Positions 26,070-39,372 of a stretch of DNA of 64,000 nt are shown here, one piece after another. How positions within the stretch are numbered: position 1 is the first letter of the stretch; each line of letters begins with the position of its first letter. The stretch is from Paramacrobiotus metropolitanus (lineage: Eukaryota; Tardigrada; Eutardigrada; Parachela; Macrobiotidae). The stretch covers positions 2,976,001-3,040,000 of the forward strand of contig NW_026570225.1 of NCBI RefSeq assembly GCF_019649055.1, read 5' to 3'. The notes under the pieces were generated by a model, which saw nothing but the letters and a program-made list of their open reading frames with translations, was not told where the DNA came from and did no database searches. Position numbers and translations under genes: made by a program.

Positions 26070-29000
26070 TTAGCAAATGCTTCCATATGATTTAGGAGGC
26101 AGATATCGTATAGCTCCGGTCTTCCGCGATGGTGTGGGTGGTTGAAAGATATTCATATACTCTTCCTCTTCGTCGGCTATGGACGAATGGAGTGGACTGG
26201 TTTCGCCGGATTCCCGTGCCACTGACGGATCTTCAGGCGGCGAAACCCATCGAGGAAATTTCTGGTGCAGTTTGCGCCGTAATCTCCTGATTATCTTATT
26301 CCATGCAATCAGCATAATAATTGCACCAAGCGCAAACGCCGCAAACTGAATGAAGACAGCAACTGTGGCCACCGCTTGAAATGATTTATTAGCTGTTAAA
26401 TATCCACCAATTATTGGACCAATTGCTTCTCTAAATGCAAAATAATGGTTGATAAGCACTCAAAAACGAAAGTTTACAAAACTTTATAACGGGTCAATAC
26501 CTAATTAAGAACTGATCACGTCTTTGAACTCACCCAATGTATATCGAAGAAAAAAACCCAGCGACTACTAAGGCATATGTTGCAACGTCTCCTTCCATCC
26601 CGCAGAATCTGGTAATGGCAAGTGTGAATTAAGTGTTCATGAGACTTGAGGTACGTCGTTGGTACCGAAGTCCGCGCTTAATATATAATATATTCAAAAG
26701 AGTGTGCTCACATTGCTCTTTTAAGCATCGTATCGAAACTGAACACGAAAATGTATGCGATTGCCGTATTCAGCACGAATAGACAGACTGTGTCCAGCCA
26801 AAGTCGCCTGAAAGAATTTTGCAAAGGTCAACCACTCAATTATTTCTTATCAATAAGAAGGAGTCGTCAGTTTTGCTATCGTACTTTCCTATAAAAGACA
26901 GTGGAGGGATAGGGCCAAGGACCATCCAACACAGGGCTACCACGAGAGGGCCAACGAGGATCCACCGGTAATCCATTTCCACTTTGCGAAAGATGAACCC
27001 CCACAAAGGTGCCATAGCACCATATGCCAAATAAGCGATAGCAAACACTAAGCCCTCCACTAATGGACCTTTCTCATACTGGAATCAAATTTGGTTATTG
27101 GTTAACATTAAAACTGCGATAGGTCATTGTGATTTATTTGGTAGCGCCGATTCAAACAATAAAAAAAGATTTGTAGTTTCATCTCTGTACTGTACTTATA
27201 CAATAATTGCCCTTATACGTACATCAACTGCCCTTATACATCTCTGTACTGTACTTATATTATATTTATATTGATTTGTAGTTTCATCTCTGGACTGTAC
27301 TTATACTTGGTAAACTTAGCTTACAGTGGCTAAATAAGGTTCCAGGGCGGTTTCGAACGTTCCCCAAACGATTCCAGCAGCCATGGTTAACAACGAGCAC
27401 CCAATAAATGCAGTATCACGGATTAGTCTTTTCTTCTCTTTTTTTCTTGCAGCCAGATTCAAACCTAGAAATATTTTTCGTAATCTGAAACTGTATGTGA
27501 GTGTGCCAGCAATAGCACAAACAGAGCATAAGTTATAAGCGTTTTCAAATAGAGATAACTTTTACCATTTGCATTCAAATTATTGCTACTGCTTACCAGT
27601 GATTTGTTCCAGGGCACAATATCCCAAACCGGCCGTCACTAGTAGGCAGGCGCCAATCAACAAAAAAGGAGCAACAAATCCACAAAACTAATCGGAAAAT
27701 AATACCTTACATGGAACGTAGATCAATATAGTGCGAATAACAATATACACGAAATTCAGTTCGTATGTATTGTCAACCGGATACAAGTACACAGCGTCTG
27801 CGCAAACGCTTTTTTTTAAATTTTAGTTTATCATAATTCGGCCATAAGGACAACGAGTTTAAGCGCAATAAAAGTACATTTTGGACTGATTTTCATTAAA
27901 GCAATATGGCTGGACTAAGTTGCCGAGCGGAATATTTATCACTAGACTGGTTGTATGCTTTGTTACAGTACTTTACTTTAAACAAAACACCGCCAAGAGC
28001 CGGACCCAGTGTGAAACCAGCGCCCACGAATCCTTCCAGAACGCCCTGTACAAAAAATGGTATACGTATCATCTGGACGACGTTCATGGTATGTAATACA
28101 TATAAACACTATTCGTTGAGTTTCTACCGATTTAAAGTTAATGAATTTTAATGAATTTAAAGTACATTTGATTAAAGATGCAACAAAATTACAGAAAAGC
28201 TGCCAAGAAGAACAACACATAAGTGATAATGAATTATTCGGTCACTTACAAATGCAAAGCTAGCGCGGTCAGGAAACGTTAGGCAGACGATCACGTTCGA
28301 TGCGGTAATCAACACTAAAACAAATTAACAACTTCTGGCATATGATGTGATCTATAAATCGTTATTTAAACCGCGTACGGTACCGGAAAAATAAAGAGCA
28401 GCTACAAAGTGCGATTAGAATTTATTCTATATTTAAAGCATCATACCTGCGTAATAAAAACCTTCCACAAAACGGATTATAATAGCAGGAGTAGCAAATC
28501 CAGGTACGGTGTTTGCAAAATCGATCATCCTAAGATGAATAATATTCTTTAATTAGTTTGTGCATCAGGAGTTATAGTGCACTAATGTTGCTAACGTCAG
28601 GATCACAAACGCTGAGAACTACTTGGACAAACTCACGCAAATGAAACATAGCAAACTCCTCCAAGAAGTGCACTGTAAACAAACGAATTTCGTGTACCGA
28701 TCCAAGGAAGCTACAAGTAGAGGATAAAACAGCATTATTAATAGGGACTTGCTATAAATTCTATTACATGTTCTGCACTTAAACTAAACGATGCAATAAA
28801 ATTATAAAACTATAATATATATATATTGCGCTGAACATTAAACTCACGTACGATTTTAGCCTGAAAAGGTTCCAGTATCACAATTGATATGGCAAAAACG
28901 GAAAATATCGCTCCGCAAAATTCGTAGGGTACTCCTTTCCGCGTAATCTGAAATTAGAAATTTCATATATACAGCGCAGTATAGAAATAATTACATACTT

Positions 29001-29441
29001 TTGTTGTTAAGACTGTACAAAAATACCGGTAACAATACAAATTAATACAGCTGTGCTGTGCGTGCGTATTTGTGTGATTAAAAACGGTATGTTGGCAATT
29101 TGGCTTACCTCAATGGGAAGAACAAGCGGAATCGTACTAAGTCCCATATGCATAAACATACTGGAGCAACTGCAGACGACTAGAACAAACATTTCCTTCC
29201 GGCTGTATCCTTTCGGAGGAGGGGTCTCCTCCAGTGGCTCATGAAGCGATGGACTGCGAACTGAGAGAGCCCGCGCATACGACGATCCGGGATAGTTTGA
29301 CGCTCTAAGAAGATAATTATAGTGTACGAGCTAGTGTAACGCAAGCCGCACTGGCTGCACAATGGAGGTAATTTTTTCACGCGAAGGTAGCTATAGTACT
29401 TACTCGTCGACATCCCGGTATCCTGTCATAACCGTCGCCAT
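26070..29441 (-). CDS. SLC18B1: Major facilitator superfamily transporter, SLC18B1-like
   Basis: Thirteen exons, 5' to 3': 29441-29404, 29304-29109, 28947-28852, 28710-28637, 28529-28447, 28314-28250, 28045-27977, 27687-27597, 27464-27325, 27078-26885, 26807-26712, 26608-26534, 26430-26070; 525 residues. About twelve hydrophobic segments are seen in two groups of six, separated by a basic loop with RKKKREKKR. Diagnostic pieces: VLEGFVGAGFTLGPALGGVL (the motif C-like segment of TM5), LGPIPPLSF, and EAIGPIIGGYL near TM11. The pattern matches SLC18B1, a vesicular polyamine transporter in vertebrates; the substrate here is inferred only. The N- and C-terminal tails are cytosolic, and the C-tail is acidic (ADEEEEY). 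Introns are mostly 60-350 bases, giving very small exons. A related SLC18 or other DHA1 family member is the alternative. Confidence 0.8.
27168..27306. repeat. Local direct repeats in a transporter-gene intron
   Basis: A 34-base unit (27168-27201, containing TTTCATCTCTGTACTGTAC) recurs at 27273-27306 with one change, and partially at 27240-27260. All lie in the intron between exons 9 and 10 of the transporter. Confidence 0.7.
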
Positions 29442-32400
29442 TTTGCAGCGCTGTCCTGTTTCGGCGAGAGGTAGTCAAAATGCAGGTGCCAGCCAGATTT
29501 GGCGCAAATGCAACTTTATTTTTGTAGGCCGAGCCTGTTTTTGTTTTCCGTGGAGAACAAATGCGCCATTCTTATGGCAGTAGAAGGATAACAAATTCCA
29601 AATTCTATGCCCGTGCATATACAGAATATCTGTACACCTTGCTAAAACGCGGGATATATGGGAGCTCCCTGTTTTTTAGTTCTTACAAATAGCACGTTTG
29701 ATAAAAAGATGGTCTTACAACATTGTACCGTTTAGCGCATTCATGCCCCTCGGGTTGACGAAATTTTGAAGACACTGCTACAGTAAAGAACATAAAAAGA
29801 ATGTAAAGCTTGTTCTTTTGTACGATGCCTGCAAGCAGTTTACCGGGAGGCGGAAGCATACTGTATTAACTTTGTCGTTTGCGTTTCGAATCCTCCTGAA
29901 CAAATGTAAAACTATATGCTCGCATATACCTTAAATTTAATATCGCTGTTGTTATGTCTAAAAAATAGTTAGGATTTTTCATCGGTTTCAATTAAGGTAG
30001 GATCGTGTGTTATTAAAATATTAAATTAATGTAAACTCTTTTGCATGTAACTGCAGCCCAGACGACTATAAAATTTGTATTGATACTGATACGTACATTA
30101 TTTACAGCCATGACCACTATCGCGACACGAGTATTTACATGATTCGGCAGAAATGCATAAATATTCAAATTAGCTGGGTGAGTTTTTTAATTGCTGCGCC
30201 AAATTCTCTTAACAACATCCCAAATTTGCTTAATGTTTCTTACCACTTTATTTTTTCTTACTACTATTTCAATTTTTAAATTTCTTAATTTTATTAGTTG
30301 TTGCTTCTACTGATGTCTAAATTTTTCTTAATTATGAAGCAGTACCAATGTCACAGACAGCTTCGCACACTGTTGCTATTTGGATGGCCATTGTCATGAA
30401 AAAGTAATATTACTTGCAGCTTGCTAGTAAAAATATTTCTACGCGAATGAAATATTAAAACTCACGAATTCAGTAAAAGTACAGAAGAACCCAGCAAGCT
30501 TACGTTAAGTACGACTCGCAGTTAAAATATAAGTGAAATATAAAACAGAATTTTAGAAGGACGGTAATATTGTTTATTCTACAAAGTAGTTCGTGATCAG
30601 CACCTACAGAACATCCCGTTACCAGTTTAAAATACAAACACTCACAAAATACGGCGGTGCTTTTGGTTGAGTATGGTTGTCGTAAGGATTCACAGGATAC
30701 AGCTATAATCTATTCTATAATCTGCCTTGACCAATGGCATCTTGTCTCAAGAGTAACAAATACAAACCGTCTTTGATTTGCTATGTATTTGCTATGCTAG
30801 AGACTGATCTTTCATTTCACTTCGATTACCCCTTTTTTGGATTTAGTAGCAAAAAATGTATAGCATGCACAAAACGGGGATAAAGTTATGTTGCCTTCTT
30901 CTTTCTATAGAATGCCTTTCTGAAACACCTGTGTGCAATGCCAGTTAACATACATTTTAGTAGTACCCGCAAGAAATTAAAACTTAAAACGACCACTGAA
31001 ACTTATCGCTCGACTATTCCGAATTTCCAATCGCCTACGATTTTATTTTTCATATGGTTGTAAACTGTACAATAATCCGCTTGTTCAGTGCATGCGTGCC
31101 TTTTGTTGTCAGTGCTGTTGCGCCACAGTAATCTCGCTTGATATATGCATATAAAATATTTATACGAGGGCCATTCAATATATTCGTAGCACTGCCGCGC
31201 CATCTTCCACTGAATTTTTTTTATTTTACTATTGCCATAAAGTATATTTCTACAGTCTATATACACTGCAAACATTTATGTACTAAATCTTGAAATGGAT
31301 CCACAAAGAAGTTATACGGTAGAGAAGAGATCGACTCATGTCAATCTTCCTGGAGCTCTTTATGATTTTTTCAGTTTTTGCTACGGAAAGATTTCTTAAA
31401 AATCTAAAATTTGTTAAACTCATAAAAGGTTAAGGTATGCTAATGAATTGAGTTTCTAAGGATACGTCAGCTTGAGGGCGAGAACTAAAGCAATGAACTT
31501 GTGGAAGACTGGTTGTGCGCGTGAAAACCATATGGATAATTTCGAGCGAAAGTCAGTCTCCAAATCTCCGAAGCGAGGTGCTGCAGTCCATACTCAACGC
31601 TACCTCTACTGAAATATTTTGCCCATTTGCTGTTTCTTTCTAGCTCATTCAAGATGCTTCTCGATCATGGCTTTTATTTAAAGTACTTTTTAGACGTCGC
31701 AGGGAAACTCCTGAAAGTGGTCCCTCAGTTGAGAAAGCGGAGTGCTCGAAGCTGCATCGTAGTAACCAGTCCGTAATAGTACAACGTAGTGGCGATGAAT
31801 TAAGGAAGAGAACAAATAACTTAAGATGAAAAGAAATTCTACAGTTCTTCTCTAAGAACTTTTTTCAATAATAACTTGACATGCGCACTTTCAAGACAAC
31901 TTTTTTTCACTCCGGGTAGCCTTATACAGATAGATGCCAACCGCCAGCCGTAGGCGGTATCACCTCGGCCATTGCCCTATGATCTAGTTATGAATGATAC
32001 AGTTTTTAAAAAATTAGATCATAATTCTGAGAATTATTTGCAACCACAGTGCTACGAATATATTGAATGGCCCTCGTATATATACTGCAGGAGCTTCCGT
32101 ACAGTATATTTCGCTGGTACCGTAAATGTGTGCGAATACTACTTTGTATTACTGTCCAAGTTAACAGGTTCGTTGTGCCAGTGCAACAGTAGCGTTGGAA
32201 AATACCTCGACCGACGGCTTTTAATTGTAAGCCGGCTTCGCGTAAGATGGTCTCGTTTGCGATTACTTGGCAATGTTTATGTTTACAACCAGAACAAATG
32301 CAGGTCGCCAACTAGATAGTGTACATATGTGTAACCGAAAAAGACATGTAGAAAGAGTACGTAGTACACATATACTGTATATAAAGAAAAAGTGCCAGGA

Positions 32401-35400
32401 AAGGTTCTCTTCCTTAATGCTGTTACACCAAACAATTCTCAATCACGATACACAGCTCCGAGTTTAATGGAGCACTTATTTATTTATGTATGCTCTAGAA
32501 ACGGCAGTTACGATACTAGCCCTTCCGGATCGTGCAAACATTTTACAATTAGAATCCTAAAATGAGTTTCCATAAGCTGAATGGTGTAGCATTCAAACAA
32601 CTGCCATTTCCTTGGGTATGGATCCGAGGTTGGTAAAGGATTTTTCGCGCAACCGCAGGATAAAATTCAAATGGAAGGAATTGTCTCCCATGAGTTATTC
32701 CGATTCCCCTTCGGTCAAGACGGAACGGCTAAGTGACCGGAAGTTGTAGGTTTAACAGAATGTACGAATACAACACCGTGACCCGAATTCCAACATTTTG
32801 CCGCATTTGGAACTCGACTGGTTGCGCCTGGGATTCAGAGAGCTGGTTTCCATTACTTACAGTTCAAGCAACAATACTACATACCTAGTGGAAGTTCATG
32901 ATGCACTTGTATCCGCGCAAACTTATGGAAACCCTGTGTGAAGGAATCGGGCGCAGTGCGCCTGGACCGTCCGCGGGTGTATTCAAGATGTACGACGGGC
33001 GCATATCGAAGCGGATTAGCGGAACATCCGTAACAGCCAGGTAGACCAGCTACACCTAAAGTTTTCCTTACAATTAGAGGGTAGTAAAAAGATTTTAACG
33101 ATTACGCGCAAGAATCTGCCGTTGTTCGGAAAAATAGTTTCTTAATTCTATGCTTTCATAAACTGCATCCGGATCATGTTCTTGCTGGGCTTGTGCCTTT
33201 TAGTTTGGCCCTTTTCGTGTTTCCTCAAATATCTGAAATTATGCTACAATAAACCTTCTCTTTACTGTTTATAGGTGCGATTACTATTGTAGGATAAATA
33301 CTTTAATAGTATATTTGCGATTGCAGTTGTAGGATGACGATACTAAAGCTGAGCAAACTCTGTGTTCGATCTGGCGAAGTTTATTTATGCATTCAGTTGC
33401 CTAACAGGAAATTGAAAGCCTTTTCAGTTGGTCTTAATTGAAAACGTAGTGCAGAATTTCCAAACTGGATCTTATGTTTTCTTATTGCATACGTACATGG
33501 GCACATTTTAAACAAAAACACTGAATTAGGGTTGTGGAGTGGCTACATATTACTGTGTTTCGAAATGGAATTAGTGGCAAACTTTCGCTGCGGTTTATTT
33601 ATCATTAAAGGTAATTAATGTTGTTGATGCATGGCAGATTTTCAAGTAAAACGCTACTTATTCTACACTTAAATTAATTATCCCTTAGCCTGCAATATGT
33701 TGCACCATCGCCCTACAGCACAACATTTATTTTCTGTGGTAATATAATATGCAAAAAAGCTTAATGTATTGTTCCATGGTATAACTCCTTAAACACATTT
33801 TAAAATTTTGTGCATTTGCCATAATTCTCGTTTTTCATGTTATTATCATAAAAAACTGACGCTTAAAAATGTTTATTTATTTAGCACACGCAGCATTTAT
33901 TTAATTGGCAAGCGTAAGTGATGCAGTTAGTGCCAGCATAATTACACTTTAACCTCACCATTTTGGTTTCGTCGAATAAGAGTAAACTAGTAATTCCGGC
34001 AAAAAGCACCGCAGAGTATACAGCGCATTCTAGTTGAGAAATTTCGTACTCTAGTGTACGCGAACGTCGGCCGGCAAGTTTGCTGCGAATTATTTTGGCT
34101 CCTTTTTGTTGTTGTCCTATAACTACGACTACGCGCTCTTTTATGTCATACAAATTCTTGAAGTACCGGTATCTTACAACTCTTTTCAGGATCGCCAATG
34201 CAGCTGGATCTTCTGGGAAAATGCCGGACCGACTTACTTGCTGAACTGAAACGAGTCGTATATGTCTAGCTAGGTGCAAGTTGGCGTGCATTCAGTCCTT
34301 GGCAATACTCCATCGTAAGTCGGTAAACACTACTTACTCGTACTCATCTTTTCCGGTAACGTGCTGGTACAAATTAAGTGATGTGGAATCAACGGTTGCA
34401 GAAACCTTGCTTTCGGTGTGTCATTGATGTTTAGTGTTTACTACAGGTGCCGTGCGTGGAAAATCGCTGAATGACGGGGGCATGTCAGATTTTTCCTACC
34501 ACAACGTAAGACGAATGGACAAATACTATAACACAAGAAAAACGTATGTGCTTGTGCCAAAGATGAGGCGTTTAACTATGACAAATAAGATGTTCGGAAA
34601 GGTTTGCAAGGTGACCCTTTTGTTTACTTGAATAACGATTCCAATCCGAAAAGCCGGATATCATTACTAATCTTTTGGTAAGAAAAACAGTACCAACACC
34701 TACTCCATATTTATAAAAATCTCGCCGCTGTCTGTAGTTTGGTTTTTGGAACTCCATTAATAAATTGCACCTCATCAAGTCGGCTTGCTTTGCTCGCCCG
34801 CGTCTTTTTTTATTAAATCAATGCTGCTTGTGTAACATTATGTGTACGCAAATCGAAGCTAAGGAAGGAAGTACCTTAAGGAACTTACAATAGTAATCAA
34901 AACCTAGAGCAAAAATTTTACATACTGAATATCAATTATAATCATCGATAACCAATCTCTTTGACCACTACCTTGTATAGTCAATCCTTACTGTGCAAAC
35001 GTGGACAATTAACTGCAAGCAATTTTTTAGAGCAGACAGCACAAATTTTGAAGTTTCAGCGCTTTTTAAAGTTATTGATTTTGTGGATGTATTAAAAAGA
35101 TAAAGTTGTGCAATAAACACGGTAAATAGCCATAGTCGTATATGTGACTCTGCCGGCGAAATAAAGGCTTCTCCACTGTATTGTACAGTCTCTGATAGAG
35201 GACACTTTCAGAATTCAGTCATAAGATTACCGAAGTGAAAACAGTATGCAATTATCAAGTGCAACTAAAAAACAAACTTTCAATCAGTTCTGTTGTAAAC
35301 CTACTGCTAGCTTGCCGCAGTTTTAATACAAACAATGTACACTACTATTATACTTGTACAAGTACTGTATAAAATATTTGTTTGTATGGTCTGATCGGTA

Positions 35401-38400
35401 GAATGTTGCTGTGTTTGTTATGAATGTAGTGTTCCAGATGTCAGTGGCCGGCCTGGAGCGGAACTACAATCTACGATTATAAGACTTAGTATTCATCGGC
35501 GCTATAAACCAATCGGATCAGGGAAACTAGCTATTGGAAAATAACATGGAGACTAACTGGCTATCGGAAAGTTCTTTAACCGGGTACGTAAAAACTGGAT
35601 GCACATATCCGCCATACAACTGTGAGTTCGAATTCAGTATTACGCAGCAATCCAAATAACATACATATCCTAAGATCGCCATAGCCATTGTACAGTTTTA
35701 CCCTGATTGGTACATACTACTGTAGTAACTAGTACGCCAATTTTTAGTGTAATTAAGGAAGCTAAAGTCAATAATGCAAAAGTTATAGATATTTGGAGTT
35801 CTTTAGTTTTTACTGAGAACACGTCACGTTAATGATCATTAAATGTGATTGAAACAGTTAGACTCATTATCCGTTCTGGTTAAATATTTAAAGGATAAAA
35901 GTTAAACTGCAATGAAAACTTGCAAATATTGTTTTAACCCAAATGTATATATCACATAAAAATTAATCTACTTTCAACCTAGGAATAGAAAGCAAAAATC
36001 TATACATTAAAATATATCATCAGACTTACAAGAGTTAACTTGCACTGCGCATCATTTTGTACTGAACTGACAGACTACATGATGCTCACGACCAATAATG
36101 CGCAGTACGAGCAAAAAAAGTTCTAGCTATAGGTATACTTCTACCTATGAAGTTGCAATTACGCAAAGTTATCTACTCTAGATGGTCTGTAACTATGTGT
36201 TTTCTACCCACAAGCTACAGTATCGCCTATAATTTGCGTATGTTAAAGCTGCTAAGTGGAGCACTCCGCCCTTGATAGTAGGTTGCGTTCGTGTGCGTAT
36301 TTAATTAATTTTTTAATTCACGATTAACTAAAAAAGATAAGAAGGTACTTAAGTAATTTAGTAAGACCGAGATAATTAGCAAATTTTACAAAGCGACGGA
36401 GTGTCGTCGTAAAAAACTTGGCTGGCAATACACAATTTCGTATTCGTTCTATAAACTAAACTAATATTATATCAATGATACTAAGTATGTGCAGTATTCC
36501 AAAAACTCTAGACATTGCCGCATAACATGGTATTTGCAATATTTTTATAAAAGAAATTTATTTAAGCAGCTAGCTAACAACATAACGCGTTTAGGACTAA
36601 TAATGTGAGCGCTTAATGAGATTTCTTTCTATTCTAAAGGACATCCTTGAGAAAACAGTATTACATTAAACTCCTACTCTGATTTCGAAAAGAATCTCAT
36701 TAAGGAACTGGAACGACTTTCAAGTAAACAAATGCCTTTAATTTTGGCCGGAAGCCATTTAATTATTGAGTTAAACGAACTCCCAGAACGTCAAGGTCAA
36801 AAGATGATATTTGGAGGTGACCTCAAATTTACATGTCCTTTGTGCTTTGGCACTCAACGGTTAAACCGCAGTCCCGCCACCGCAAGCGAAGTAGACACTT
36901 CCTACGTGTGTTTACTACGAATCACAAGTCTGGCCGGAAGCTAACTGAATACTTTAGTAATGATTACGAAAGCATTAGAAATCGACATGTAACAGGCGTT
37001 GTTCTAATCTATCAAACAAAATAACACCGAGATTTGCGGTACTTGTATAGACTGCTGACAACACCGCGCTCATACATCAGATCGATGATCATATACACCG
37101 ACAAAGCAGTTTTCGAAAAAGTGATTCAGCAGAGATGACATGCAATTATCGCCGCAAATTTGTTCGACTAATTTAACACTATTTCTGAAGGTAGTAAGAA
37201 GATCTAGGCAATCTGAACCGAGCTCTCTTGCAAATATAAAATGCAGAATTGTTGTGAACATGTTCACGAACTGGAAAAAAGGTCTGCGGTGTACAGATTT
37301 TGAATGAGAGCAGGATTGGTAAGGCAGGGGAACAACAAAAACAGTCCTGATGAACTTCCAATCTTTTATCTGATAAATTGGAGTACACCACCATTAGCAA
37401 ATTTATTTTGGGTTCATAAATCTAATAAGTTAGAAACATCTAAATGACAAAAATAATAAGTAATAAGGTGAACGTCGTGACTATGAAATCTCTCCTTGCT
37501 AATTTGAAACTCGCTAAACCGAATGTTTTTATACTATCGACTAGCAAAGATTGTAAAATACGCACAACGTTGGCTGTAATATTGTACTAGTTGTAAGCGT
37601 AGCCGATAACATTACTTCTGCTTTTCCTGGACGAGCAAGAAATAACATTGATTATACACTTTTAGATCTCGCATTCACAATACTTTCCTAATATTAAATT
37701 CTGACCTTTGCTCACGCTGTACCTGAACTTGTTCTAACAATACATGTACAGATATATTCAGAATAAGTACATCGGTGATGAATGGATGAGTCGATTTAGA
37801 CATTCCTCTATAGACTGACTCAAACGTTTTTGTAGCGTAACTTGCAAAATTTGGCAAAGCTTAATTTTGTTGGTTTGCAATATTTAATATTTAACTTTAT
37901 TTATGAGTGATGCGCGTGTTTACTAATAATCTGATGCTAGTGTGCATACAGTGCAGAGTGTTGGGATGTCTAGCAATCCTTTCGGGTATCTTCACGCATG
38001 CGCGGCACTAGTGAACTTTGTAGCACAGAACAGCACTCGTAGTTATAGTCTTCCCGCACAAAACGCTACCGGTAGGTGTCGATGCTGAAGCTGCCAACTG
38101 CACGTACCCGTTTCTGATAGAATCTTAGCATGTGCCCAGTTATAGCTGGGAAACTTTTTTAGATTTTTTGATAGTGAATGTGCAGGTTTGCTTTTGCAGA
38201 CCAATTTCTGATTTTAACGTAAAATTCTTTCGCCACTATCGGCTTACTTTATAACTATTAACCAACCGAGATCTTAGTTTAAGTGTAAATGGCACTGCAT
38301 GTAAAAGTTTAAAATAAAGATACGCAACCAACCAAAAAGCAGTCGCATTTCATAACAAAAAAAGCACGAGCCGCAAAATTAAATATAGTGGGAATGTAAA

Positions 38401-39244
38401 ATAATGCTACTGAAAGTGGAAACGGTACTTGGATGTACGAACACTTAAAAAAGTGAGGAGCCAACACTGGGTCGGAACAAGCTGATATCTAAATGAGACT
38501 TCATAAATGGTTATTTTATTTGTGGGTAAATGGCACTCTGTGACCCATGTATTACAGTATTCCTCCGGAGTTTTGCGTGCAAATATTGTTGCTTTTGCCA
38601 GACAGCACATCAGGTGTCCATATGACCTTAAGTTCATGTAATGTTATGAGACAACAGCTAAACCTGATCTGGATTTTGTTTGCTCTATGGTTCCCTCACC
38701 CTGCTTTGTCACACGTTGAGTTTCTTGGAAAATTTTCGGTGCGCCGGTAAATATTGGCGTTTTTTTTTCGACAAACACACTTCTGCATTTTTCCGCTAGG
38801 AATTGTAGCCACTGATCAGACGTGGCTCTGTATTGGTCATATAATAATATACCCAACAAAACAATGAGTAAGTACTTATGTACTTACCGACGTACGTACC
38901 GACATTGCTGCTTAAGCAGTACGATAATTATTTATTTTAGCGAACAATGGGCCGCTGGTGTGTACGATACACTGAATATCTCATTGGACTCAATGTTGCA
39001 ATATTAGAAAACATTACAAAACCGCCAAATACAGATACGTGTGCAACTATACGCGTCGCATAGTACTTGGTTTTTGGTGGATTTATGGACTTACAAGTAA
39101 AATTATTCCGCCTGAAGCGGAAAATCTGTCAGCGGATTCACTTTCGCTTTCACAATAGTGGGTTTTAATTAATGCCAGGGCGGTCTTTAATTTGAATAGT
39201 GCCGAACCTTGAACTCTTCGATTAACTCCTAACTGCCGCAACCA
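29442..39244. other. Large gene-poor interval between the transporter and the second P450
   Basis: About 9.8 kb, AT-rich, no recognised host gene or RNA. The longest open frame is a minus-strand frame of 136 codons at 33881-34291, with no family resemblance. The one clear structure is the terminal-inverted-repeat element at 31161-32080. Confidence 0.6.
31161..32080. mobile_element. 920-bp DNA transposon remnant with perfect 34-bp terminal inverted repeats
   Basis: Bases 31161-31194 and 32047-32080 are perfect reverse complements (start TATACGAGGGCCATTCAATA). Both ends carry TA, as in Tc1/mariner insertions, and the ACGAGGG..ATTCAATA pattern resembles mariner-type termini as I remember them. 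The interior has no transposase frame, no recognisable DD34D/E motif, and only short open frames, so the copy is non-autonomous or decayed. The perfect ends suggest that it moved fairly recently or that an active relative exists. Confidence 0.8.
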
Positions 39245-39252
39245 TATATAAG
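39245..39252 (+). promoter_or_regulatory. TATA box (TATATAAG) of the second P450 gene
   Basis: The same octamer as at 9192-9199, here 121 bases upstream of the start codon at 39373. Conservation between paralogues supports it. Confidence 0.6.
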
Positions 39253-39372
39253 TAAGTCCAGTATCACGAATTCGAAGATGCTAAGGTGCACTTGACGGTG
39301 ACATTCCACAATTGCGTTTTTCTTAAACTTTGATGGTTACTTTGCATTACTTACTCTGCATTGACAACAAAC

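Noticed and set aside
31195-32046. Search for a mariner transposase inside the inverted-repeat element
   Set aside because: No helix-turn-helix, catalytic Asp blocks or long frame on either strand.
33881-34291. 136-codon open frame on the minus strand with a Cys-rich end
   Set aside because: No recognisable motif, signal peptide or neighbouring exon; the Cys-rich end alone is not enough.
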